In this document: positions 1-5,250 of the stretch, piece by piece
How the letters are laid out: each line of letters starts with the position of its first letter
Position numbering within the stretch: the first letter of the stretch is position 1
Origin: Rikenellaceae bacterium
GTDB lineage: Bacteria > Bacteroidota > Bacteroidia > Bacteroidales > Rikenellaceae
Length of the DNA stretch: 5,250 bases
Assembly (NCBI GenBank): GCA_020859875.1
Contig: JAJBVJ010000118.1
Coordinates: forward strand, 1 to 5,250
Direction of reading: 5' to 3'
Program-made: the position numbers and the translations under genes
Notes under the pieces: model-generated
What the model was told of the DNA's origin: nothing
What the model saw: only the letters and a program-made list of their open reading frames with translations
Databases searched by the model: none

Positions 1-1693
1 ATATTTTGTAATCCGCGACGAACATACCGAGTTCGCCCTCGACGGCGACCATACCGCATTCTGGATTCCAGGCGACACCCACACCCAGGAGTTCGCAACT
101 ATGGCAACGAAAATATCGGAAATTGCGGAGAATATCGATATTGCTTGCGAAAGCTATGCGGGGGGTTACCGCTACAATTTTTACCCCGAAGTAATCGTCC
201 AGACCCCGCTGATGCTCAAAACGGCCGGTGGACTCTATATCAACCTGCACGAGGCCGCCCTTGTCGACTATTCCTGTATGCAGCTCAAACTATCCGGCGG
301 CAGCCTTCTGAAAAGCGACCTTATAGCCGACCCGAACGGCGACAAGGTCTATATGCAGGCTCCGCACAATACGCCCTGGCGGACGGTGATCGTGAGCGAC
401 GATGCCCGCAGAATACTATCATCGCGCCTTATATTAAACCTGAACGAACCCTGTAAGATCGATGATACCTCATGGATAGCTCCCGTAAAATATGTGGGGG
501 TCTGGTGGGAGATGATAGTCGGTAAAAGTTCTTGGGCATACGGGAATGTTAACAGCGTGAAATTGGGACAGACCGATTACACTAAAATCGAACCCAACGG
601 GGTTCACGGAGCCACCACGGAAAATGTCGTAAAATATATAGACTTTGCTGCCCGCCACGGTTTCGACCAGGTGCTGGTTGAGGGGTGGGACGAAGGCTGG
701 GAAGACTGGCAGGGCAATATGAAGGATTATGTGTTCGACTTCGTAACTCCCTATCCCGATTTCGACCTGCCCTGGTTGCGCGATTATGCCCGGGACAAGG
801 GTGTCCGCCTTATGATGCACCACGAAACGTCCGCTTCTCCGCTCAACTACGAGAGGCACCTCGACAATGCATTCCGGATGATGGTGGACAATAACTATAA
901 TGCCGTTAAGACCGGATACGTGGGCAGATGGATTCTTCCGCGCGGGGAGACCCATTACGGACAGTGGCTCATCGACCATTACCTCTATGTCGTAAAGAAG
1001 GCCGCCGACTATAAAATCATGGTGAATGCCCACGAGGCGGTTCGTCCCACCGGGCTTCATCGCACCTGGCCGAACCTGTTGGCACAGGAGTCGGCAAGGG
1101 GAGGGGAATATGAGGCTTTTTCGGGAAGTAATCCCGACCATGTGACCATCCTGCCCTTTACCCGGCTTATGGGCGGGCCGATGGATTACACGCCGGGTAT
1201 ATTCGAGATGGACAACGAAATTTATGCCCCCGGGAGAGGCACCCGCGTCACGAGTACCATCGCCCGGCAACTGGCCCTTTATGTAACCATGTACAGCCCT
1301 CTGCAAATGGCAGCCGACTTTCCCGATACTTACGAGAGGTTCCCGGATGCCTTCCAGTTTATAAAAGATGTGGCCGTGGATTGGGACGAGACTTATGTCC
1401 TCGAAGCCGAGCCGGGCGACTATATAACCATTGCCCGCAAAGCCCGCGGCCGGGACGAATGGTTCGTGGGAGGGGTTACGGACGAGAATCCGCGCCAGGC
1501 AGCCGTCAATCTTAGCTTTCTTCCGGAAGGCGGTAAATACCAGGTAAAGATCTACGCAGACGGAAAGGATGCACACTGGATGGAAAATCCCCAAAGTTAC
1601 ACGATCACTAATGAAGAAGTCTCCTCCGGAACCGTACTATACCAAAAAATGGTCGGCTGCGGAGGATTCGCGATGCACATAAAACCGATTTAA
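1..1693 (+). CDS. susB: GH97 alpha-glucosidase, SusB-like inverting type (5' partial)
   Basis: The reading frame is open from base 2, so the gene begins upstream; the ATG at 101 is an internal Met. The 563 visible residues cover the end of the GH97 N-terminal beta-sandwich (the FWIPGD motif and LNLNEP), the (beta/alpha)8 catalytic barrel (from about WWEM, residue 170) and a C-terminal beta-sandwich ending GGFAMHIKPI. The spacing of key glutamates fits SusB of Bacteroides thetaiotaomicron as I recall it: codons 89, 824, 1034, 1088 and 1106 correspond to Glu194, 439 (one residue off relative to 508), 508, 526 and 532. On that numbering about 164 N-terminal residues are missing, giving a full length near 727 against 738 for SusB. 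Glu508 and Glu532 equivalents are the base and acid. Retaining GH97 enzymes have a nucleophile Asp where this protein has Gly (VKTGYVG, codon 914), so an inverting alpha-glucosidase is expected. In the family the enzyme is periplasmic, calcium-dependent and cleaves alpha-glucosides from starch; any signal peptide lies outside the window. The symbol is by homology and no other sus genes are visible. Confidence 0.93.
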   Translation, partial: YFVIRDEHTEFALDGDHTAFWIPGDTHTQEFATMATKISEIAENIDIACESYAGGYRYNFYPEVIVQTPLMLKTAGGLYINLHEAALVDYSCMQLKLSGGSLLKSDLIADPNGDKVYMQAPHNTPWRTVIVSDDARRILSSRLILNLNEPCKIDDTSWIAPVKYVGVWWEMIVGKSSWAYGNVNSVKLGQTDYTKIEPNGVHGATTENVVKYIDFAARHGFDQVLVEGWDEGWEDWQGNMKDYVFDFVTPYPDFDLPWLRDYARDKGVRLMMHHETSASPLNYERHLDNAFRMMVDNNYNAVKTGYVGRWILPRGETHYGQWLIDHYLYVVKKAADYKIMVNAHEAVRPTGLHRTWPNLLAQESARGGEYEAFSGSNPDHVTILPFTRLMGGPMDYTPGIFEMDNEIYAPGRGTRVTSTIARQLALYVTMYSPLQMAADFPDTYERFPDAFQFIKDVAVDWDETYVLEAEPGDYITIARKARGRDEWFVGGVTDENPRQAAVNLSFLPEGGKYQVKIYADGKDAHWMENPQSYTITNEEVSSGTVLYQKMVGCGGFAMHIKPI

Positions 1694-1706
1694 TCGCACT
1701 CATCGT

Positions 1707-1745
1707 AAAATATCGGCGCCCGGAAACCCCGCGCGCCGATATTTT
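1707..1745 (+). terminator. Rho-independent terminator after the GH97 gene
   Basis: A perfect 13-bp stem (1707-1719 paired with 1733-1745) encloses a 13-nt loop. The stem has a GC-rich core (CGGCGC/GCGCCG), an A-rich foot on the left and a T-rich foot on the right, with more T-rich sequence after it. It starts 14 nt past the GH97 stop codon, so it most likely ends that transcript. Because the left arm begins with A residues it could also work weakly in the other direction, but no minus-strand gene arrives here. Confidence 0.85.
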
Positions 1746-2126
1746 GTATGTTTTGTTATTTGCTATATATCTCCGGTTCCAACTCTCTTTCAAATTTAGA
1801 TAGGTCTGATTTTTCGTGCCCTTCCTATTTGTTTCCGGTGACCAAATATATCCGTTCGATTCCCTTTTTTCTCTTTCTGTGGTGTATATTTGGTTATGAT
1901 TAATCCAAAAAAAGTTTTGCATACAAAAGGATTTAATGCAATTATACATTAATATGTATTATAAATACAGAATAATAATATAATTATACTAAACTCCCTG
2001 ATATTCTGGAATTTATTGAGTACGAAATAATTTATAAGGTGTTATCTTTCTTGGCGATATAGATATGATCGTAGACAAGTGCGACCTTTATTTAAAATGA
2101 CGGACTTCAATGAAGAATGCTGGAGC
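1746..2126. other. AT-rich intergenic region without a supported gene
   Basis: No reading frame in this stretch of about 380 bases resembles a protein. Plus-strand ATGs give only tiny peptides, such as 18 codons from 1896 and 11 codons from 2065. A minus-strand open frame that starts here runs back through the terminator into the GH97 gene and looks like chance. Roughly 1895-2060 is very A+T rich, unlike the balanced composition of the flanking genes. The only organised structure seen is the inverted repeat at 1841-1894. No duplicated tRNA 3' end that would mark an integration site was found. Confidence 0.6.
1841..1894. repeat. Perfect 10-bp inverted repeat with promoter-like arms
   Basis: ACCAAATATA at 1841-1850 is exactly the reverse complement of TATATTTGGT at 1885-1894, with 34 nt between them. 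The right arm contains TATATTTG (1885-1892), a match to the Bacteroidetes -7 consensus TAnnTTTG on the plus strand. The left arm contains the same octamer on the minus strand (1843-1850). Neither has an obvious TTG -33 element at 19-21 bp, so real promoter activity is doubtful. It could be an operator, a long-looped RNA hairpin or chance in AT-rich DNA. Confidence 0.5.
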
Positions 2127-2157
2127 AAAAAAAGAGTGCGGTATTTACCGCACTCTT
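2127..2157 (-). terminator. Rho-independent terminator of the tRNA-Asn transcript
   Basis: Read on the minus strand, an 11-bp perfect stem (2147-2157 paired with 2132-2142) with a 4-nt loop is followed by an uninterrupted run of seven T residues (2133-2127). The stem core is GAGTGCGG/CCGCACTC. It starts one base past the tRNA discriminator base, so the tRNA is the last, and apparently only, gene of its transcript. Confidence 0.9.
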
Positions 2158-2158
2158 G

Positions 2159-2232
2159 CTCTCCTTCAAGGACTTGAACCTTGGACCCCCTGATTAACAG
2201 TCAGGTGCTCTAACCAACTGAGCTAAAGGAGA
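2159..2232 (-). tRNA. tRNA-Asn (anticodon GTT)
   Basis: The minus strand folds into a complete cloverleaf of 74 nt. It has a 7-bp acceptor stem TCTCCTT/AAGGAGA, U8-A9, a D arm GCTC/GAGC, an anticodon stem CCTGA/TCAGG with loop CTGTTAA, a 5-nt variable loop, and a T arm CAAGG/CCTTG with loop TTCAAGT. The anticodon GTT is at 2196-2198 and reads AAC and AAU. The discriminator base is G, usual for tRNA-Asn. CCA is not encoded (the next bases are CAA), so it must be added after transcription. All stems are perfectly paired, which argues for a functional gene. Confidence 0.98.
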
Positions 2233-2246
2233 ATATATTTCAATGT

Positions 2247-2292
2247 GTCATTCATTGGCAACCGGGATATACCGTATAGTTCGATGAATGAC
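2247..2292 (-). repeat. 9-bp inverted repeat in the tRNA-Asn leader
   Basis: GTCATTCAT at 2247-2255 pairs perfectly with ATGAATGAC at 2284-2292. The predicted transcription start of the tRNA lies near 2290, so on the minus strand the primary transcript would begin almost at the outer arm and could fold into a hairpin with a loop of about 28 nt. The pairing is seen directly. A role in protecting or processing the 5' leader is inference. Confidence 0.45.
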
Positions 2293-2296
2293 GGCA

Positions 2297-2326
2297 CAAA
2301 GATACCCAGAAAAATTAAAATTGCAA
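2297..2326 (-). promoter_or_regulatory. Bacteroidetes-type promoter of tRNA-Asn
   Basis: On the minus strand TATCTTTG (2304-2297) matches the Bacteroides -7 consensus TAnnTTTG in all fixed positions. TTG at 2326-2324 lies 19 bp upstream, the spacing known for the -33 element recognised by the primary sigma factor of this phylum. Transcription would start near 2290, leaving a leader of nearly 60 nt before the tRNA. T-rich minus-strand sequence further upstream (2346-2336) could act like an UP element. Confidence 0.75.
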
Positions 2327-2455
2327 TAATCATGTAAAAATTAAAACCGTAAAAATTTCTTATCCACCATGCTCGTAGGGTTGAGTTAATAACCCTTCGT
2401 CGAGAATATCTCTTTATGGCGTCCTGCTACCGACCTTAAACTGCCGTAAGCATAA

Positions 2456-2463
2456 TAATTCTG
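2456..2463 (+). promoter_or_regulatory. Possible -7 element for the crtI operon
   Basis: TAATTCTG matches TAnnTTTG at five of six fixed positions and would place the transcript start near 2470, about 35 nt before crtI. No clear TTG lies 19-21 bp upstream. A second, weaker option is TTG at 2381-2383 with TATCTCTT at 2407-2414, where the spacing of 23 bp is too long. No better match was found between 2346 and 2504. Confidence 0.25.
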
Positions 2464-2476
2464 GCATAAAAAGTGC

Positions 2477-2490
2477 CCGGAGGCATCCGG
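2477..2490 (+). other. Small hairpin upstream of the crtI start, enclosing GGAGG
   Basis: CCGGA (2477-2481) pairs with TCCGG (2486-2490) around the tetraloop GGCA. The only Shine-Dalgarno-like string near crtI, GGAGG at 2479-2483, lies partly in the stem and partly in the loop. It is about 21 nt before the GTG start, too far to place that start. Bacteroidota rarely depend on Shine-Dalgarno pairing, so the hairpin may be incidental; the A-rich stretch after it (2491-2498) is more typical of start regions in this phylum. Confidence 0.35.
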
Positions 2491-2504
2491 AAAATAAATG
2501 TACG

Positions 2505-3974
2505 GTGTCGGATATAACTGTAATCGGTTCGGGATTTTCATCTTTGTCCGCGGCATGTTACCTTGCCCGGGAGGGACATAATGTGACGGTGTACGAGAAG
2601 AACGGCACTGTCGGAGGCCGTGCGCGGCAATTTTCGCATCGGGGTTTCCGGTTCGATATGGGCCCTACCTTCTACTGGATGCCCGACATATTCGAAAGTT
2701 TTTTTGCCGATTTCGGTACGGTACCGCAACATTTCTATACCGTCCGCCGCCTCGACCCGGGTTACCGCATCTATTTCGGACCGGGAGATTATTTCGACCA
2801 GCCGGCAGACCCCGACCGTTTAGCGGAGGCTTTCGACGATCTTGAAGCCGGAAGTGGGAATGAACTCAGGAGATACCTCCGATCTGCTCGTTTCAACTAC
2901 CGTGTCGCTATCGATAAGGTCATCTACAAATCGGCCAGAAGTCCGTTCGAACTGGTAATGCCGCAAACTATTTCACGAATACCTCAATTCACGGGGAATC
3001 TTTCCCGTCGGGTGGCCCGTTCGTTTCGGGACGAAAGGATCCGGCAAATGTTGGAATTTCCCGTTCTATTCCTTGGAGCGAAGCCAGAATATACACCGTC
3101 GTTTTACCGTTTTATGAACTACGCCGATATGATCCTCGGCTCCTGGCATGTGGAAGGAGGCATGGTACAGGTGGCGGAAGGAATTAAAAAGTTGGGGGAG
3201 AATTTGGGAGTCCGTTACCAAATGAATTCGGAAATTACCGCTATCCATACGAACGGTAACAGGGCGACAGGAATTGAAATAAACGGCCGGTTTATTCCGA
3301 CGGAAGTCATCGTATCGGGTGCCGATTATGCGCATACCGAATCGCTCCTTCCGGCCGGGAAACGGAATTATAATCCCGAATATTGGAATAAACGTACATT
3401 TGCCCCGTCGGCAATCCTCTTTTATATCGGGTTTGAAAAAAAAATCGAAAACATCGCCCATCACACCCTGTTTTTCGATACATCTTTCCGAGAGCATGCA
3501 CGTGATATTTATGACCAGCCCCGATGGCCGGACGAGCCCATGTTCTATGCGAGTTTTCCCACACGAAGCGACCCTTCGCTCGGGCCGGAAGATGGGGAAA
3601 CCGCAATAATCCTTATTCCTACCGCTCCCGGGTTAGAGGAAAACGACCTCATCAAGCAACAGTATTTCGATCATATCATACGCCGGATGGAATCTCTCAC
3701 CGGGCAAAGATTGCGGGATTATGTGCTGTTTTACAGAAGTTACGGTTGTACCGATTTTATATCGGATTATAACTCGTATAAAGGAAACGCCTACGGACTG
3801 GCAAATACCCTGAAACAGACCGCTTTCATGAGGCCGTCGGTGCGAAGCAAAAAGCTGGGAAACCTTTTCTTTGCCGGACAATTGACCGTTCCCGGGCCGG
3901 GTGTGCCGACGGCTCTCGTTTCAGGAAAGGTGGCCTCTTCGGCAGTTATGGATTTTATCGACGGACATAAATGA
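2505..3974 (+). CDS. crtI: CrtI-type phytoene desaturase
   Basis: This FAD-dependent desaturase introduces double bonds into phytoene (or a C30 analogue) to make a coloured polyene, working at the membrane without a transmembrane segment. The 489 residues are normal for the family. Residues 4-31 form the Rossmann dinucleotide fold: VIGSGFSS at 6-13, then Glu31 at the end of beta2 to hold the FAD ribose. GGRAR (37-41) and the following FDMGPTFYW segment are typical of CrtI. The C-terminal FAD motif FFAGQLTVPGPGVP (455-468) followed by SGK is close to the Bacteroidetes CrtI form. The third glycine of the usual GxGxxG is Ser13, as I recall it being in relatives. The start is GTG, chosen because it places the Rossmann strand at the normal distance from the N-terminus; an ATG at 2498 is out of frame. 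It is the first gene of the operon and ends 6 nt before crtB. A paralogous carotenoid desaturase (CrtN- or CrtD-like) cannot be fully excluded. Confidence 0.93.
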   Translation: MSDITVIGSGFSSLSAACYLAREGHNVTVYEKNGTVGGRARQFSHRGFRFDMGPTFYWMPDIFESFFADFGTVPQHFYTVRRLDPGYRIYFGPGDYFDQPADPDRLAEAFDDLEAGSGNELRRYLRSARFNYRVAIDKVIYKSARSPFELVMPQTISRIPQFTGNLSRRVARSFRDERIRQMLEFPVLFLGAKPEYTPSFYRFMNYADMILGSWHVEGGMVQVAEGIKKLGENLGVRYQMNSEITAIHTNGNRATGIEINGRFIPTEVIVSGADYAHTESLLPAGKRNYNPEYWNKRTFAPSAILFYIGFEKKIENIAHHTLFFDTSFREHARDIYDQPRWPDEPMFYASFPTRSDPSLGPEDGETAIILIPTAPGLEENDLIKQQYFDHIIRRMESLTGQRLRDYVLFYRSYGCTDFISDYNSYKGNAYGLANTLKQTAFMRPSVRSKKLGNLFFAGQLTVPGPGVPTALVSGKVASSAVMDFIDGHK

Positions 3975-3980
3975 ATACCG

Positions 3981-4811
3981 ATGCAGAAATTATATTGTGA
4001 CGTATCGTTCGAAATAAGCAGGCTTATTACCGGCAGATACAGTACATCCTTTTCGATCGGCGCGAGGTGTCTATCACCAAAAATACGGCCGGCCATTTAT
4101 TCCCTTTATGGTTTTGTACGCCTCGCCGACGAAATTGTAGATTCTTTTCATGGTTACGACCGCAGGGCACTTCTCGAAGAGTTCGAGCGGGAATATCGCC
4201 TTGCTCTTCGGCGTGGAATCAGCACGAATCCGGTGCTGCATTCTTTCCAGTCGACCGTAAAAAAATACAAAATAGAGGGACAGCTCGTCGATAGTTTCAT
4301 CTCGAGTATGAAAATGGATCTCGAACCTTGCAGCTACGACAATGAAAAACTGGAACGCTATATCTACGGATCTGCGGAAGTAGTGGGCCTGATGTGCCTT
4401 AAAATTTTTGTGGACGGCGACGATGCCCAATATCAGCGGCTGGCGCCTTATGCCGTCAGGCTCGGGTCGGCTTTCCAGAAGGTGAATTTTTTAAGGGACC
4501 TGCAAAACGATATTTCGGGACTGCACAGAGTCTATTTTCCGGCTATTTCGAACGACGGGATCGACGAGACGGGCAAAAGCCGAATCCTCGCCGATATATT
4601 CGAAGAATTCAAAGTAGCCGAACAGGGTATCAAACGGCTTCCGCCGGGTGCACGGCTCGGGGTCTATACCGCCTATCTATATTATTTGGCACTGGCAGAA
4701 ATTATCCGGAAAACTCCGGCGGAAGTTTTGATGCGGCGGCGAATAAGAGTGTCCGACCGAAAAAAGCTTTTTCTTCTGGGAAAGGCTTGCCTGACATCTA
4801 AATTTTTATGA
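3981..4811 (+). CDS. crtB: Phytoene synthase (squalene/phytoene synthase family)
   Basis: The enzyme joins two geranylgeranyl diphosphates head to head to give phytoene, the first committed step to C40 carotenoids, and supplies the substrate of the upstream crtI product. The 276-residue all-alpha protein carries both Mg-diphosphate motifs: DEIVD at 50-54 (within VRLADEIVDSF) and DLQND at 173-177 (within NFLRDLQND). YSTSF (20-24), YIYGSAEVVGLM (127-138) and HRVYFP after the second motif also fit the family. The ATG at 3981 lies 6 nt after the crtI stop, and Met-Gln-Lys-Leu-Tyr gives the usual short lead before the YSTSF helix. An earlier ATG at 3971, overlapping the crtI stop, is out of frame and stops after nine codons. 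Coupled translation with crtI is likely. A C30 dehydrosqualene synthase (CrtM) shares these motifs, so chain length is not settled by sequence alone; linkage to a CrtI-like rather than CrtN-like desaturase favours C40. Confidence 0.92.
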   Translation: MQKLYCDVSFEISRLITGRYSTSFSIGARCLSPKIRPAIYSLYGFVRLADEIVDSFHGYDRRALLEEFEREYRLALRRGISTNPVLHSFQSTVKKYKIEGQLVDSFISSMKMDLEPCSYDNEKLERYIYGSAEVVGLMCLKIFVDGDDAQYQRLAPYAVRLGSAFQKVNFLRDLQNDISGLHRVYFPAISNDGIDETGKSRILADIFEEFKVAEQGIKRLPPGARLGVYTAYLYYLALAEIIRKTPAEVLMRRRIRVSDRKKLFLLGKACLTSKFL

Positions 4812-4812
4812 G

Positions 4813-5250
4813 ATGGTGATTCTTGTAGACCGCGGCGACAATCAGGTAGGAGTATCGGCAAAAATGGAGGCCCATATCAATGGTCTGCTTCACAGAGCCG
4901 TTCCCGTTTTGATCTTCCACCGCCACGGGGAAATGCTGTTACAAAGAAGGGCAATGGGGAAATACCATTCACCCCGATTGTGGGCCAATGCGTGCTGCAC
5001 CCATCCGCTTCCGGGAGAGAGTCTGCCGCAGGCAGCATCACGGCGCTTGCAGCAGGAAATGGGCCTTGTGGCCCGGCTGGTATACCGAAAGTCTTTTATT
5101 TATAAAGAACCGGTGGGAAACGGACTTACCGAATATGAGTACGATCATATTTTTACGGGAATATCGGATATGATTCCGAGATGCGATCCCGAGGAGGTAA
5201 TGCAGTATAAATACATGAAACTGGATAAAATATATGAAGATATAGAGAAC
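4813..5250 (+). CDS. idi: Isopentenyl-diphosphate delta-isomerase, type 1 (3' partial)
   Basis: This Nudix-fold enzyme interconverts IPP and DMAPP in the cytoplasm, balancing the two C5 units used for prenyl diphosphates and so feeding crtB. The frame from ATG 4813 stays open for 146 codons to the window edge; E. coli Idi has 182, so roughly the last fifth is missing. The visible catalytic set is complete: metal ligands His21 and His27 (AHINGLLHR), the active-site Cys61 with ligand His63 in NACCTHP, the Nudix helix from GES at 67-69 to Arg76-Arg77 and Glu81-Met-Gly, and Glu106/Glu108 in TEYEYDH. KYHSPRLW just before the active Cys is typical of bacterial type 1 enzymes. The start is 1 nt past the crtB stop, so the gene is almost certainly co-transcribed and probably translationally coupled. 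The ATG at 4808 overlapping the crtB stop is out of frame and ends after three codons. The flavin-dependent type 2 isomerase is unrelated in sequence and is ruled out. Confidence 0.95.
   Translation, partial: MVILVDRGDNQVGVSAKMEAHINGLLHRAVPVLIFHRHGEMLLQRRAMGKYHSPRLWANACCTHPLPGESLPQAASRRLQQEMGLVARLVYRKSFIYKEPVGNGLTEYEYDHIFTGISDMIPRCDPEEVMQYKYMKLDKIYEDIEN

Larger units (their letters stand above)
2233..2504. other. Divergent intergenic region between tRNA-Asn and crtI
   Basis: No gene is visible in these 272 bases. The left part holds the tRNA leader and promoter on the minus strand. The right part (from about 2350) must hold the promoter and 5' leader of the crtI-crtB-idi operon on the plus strand. 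Structures seen are a 9-bp inverted repeat (2247-2255/2284-2292), an 11-bp direct repeat AAAAATTAAAA at 2310-2320 and 2336-2346, a 5-bp hairpin GGGTT/AACCC (2378-2395), and a hairpin just before crtI (2477-2490). Confidence 0.7.

Noticed and set aside
470..1594. Long minus-strand open frame (374 codons) opposite the glucosidase gene
   Set aside because: It is antisense to a clear GH97 catalytic domain, and its translation shows no recognisable family. It is a compositional shadow.
101..1693. ATG at 101 as the start of the glucosidase gene
   Set aside because: The frame continues open to base 2 and encodes the conserved FWIPGD motif and the Glu194-equivalent upstream of this Met, so it is internal.
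1608..1949. Minus-strand open frame of 113 codons at the glucosidase 3' end
   Set aside because: It runs through the intrinsic terminator and into the GH97 coding region, and its product is low-complexity with no known motif.
1896..1952. Short peptide of 18 codons after the TATATTTG box
   Set aside because: The ATG lies only 4 nt past the -7 box, leaving no room for a leader, and the peptide has no recognisable features.
1746..2232. Integrated element with attachment site at tRNA-Asn
   Set aside because: No copy of the tRNA 3' end and no integrase or phage gene is present in the window.
4988..5173. Plus-strand open frame of 61 codons inside idi
   Set aside because: It is a different frame of the idi gene, whose catalytic motifs are all in the frame starting at 4813.
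1..5250. CRISPR array, insertion sequence or defence system
   Set aside because: No regularly spaced repeats, transposase-like frame or defence-type domain was seen on either strand.

Overview
The window looks like chromosome from a member of the Bacteroidota, probably order Bacteroidales. Three things point there: a SusB-type family GH97 glucosidase, a tRNA promoter matching the Bacteroides -33/-7 pattern (TTG, 19 bp, TAnnTTTG), and carotenoid enzymes whose motifs (VIGSGFSS, LTVPGPGVP, RLADEIVDSF) resemble the Bacteroidetes versions. Genus cannot be fixed from this sequence.

Layout. (1) Positions 1-1693 (+) hold the C-terminal three quarters of a GH97 alpha-glucosidase whose start lies upstream of the window. 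A strong intrinsic terminator follows at 1707-1745. (2) Positions 1746-2126 are an AT-rich gap with no convincing gene; it contains a perfect 10-bp inverted repeat whose arms each carry most of a Bacteroidetes -7 box. (3) A tRNA-Asn(GTT) gene lies on the minus strand at 2159-2232, with its own terminator (2127-2157) and promoter (2297-2326). (4) From 2505 to the right edge runs a tight plus-strand operon: crtI (phytoene desaturase), crtB (phytoene synthase) and idi (type 1 isopentenyl-diphosphate isomerase, cut by the window end). The gaps between genes are 6 nt and 1 nt.

How the genes work together. Idi balances IPP and DMAPP, the C5 units for prenyl diphosphates. CrtB condenses two geranylgeranyl diphosphates (or two farnesyl diphosphates, if it is a C30-type enzyme) head to head, and CrtI desaturates the colourless product into a coloured polyene. 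The window therefore holds the core of a carotenoid pathway. Later steps (cyclase, hydroxylase, ketolase, glycosyltransferase) would have to lie to the right or elsewhere. The GH97 enzyme acts on alpha-glucans and shows no functional link to the pigment operon; the terminator and the oppositely oriented tRNA separate them.

I found no CRISPR array, insertion sequence, phage gene or clearly undescribed system. The less ordinary items are the small inverted repeats and hairpins in the two intergenic regions and the unusual GTG start of crtI.
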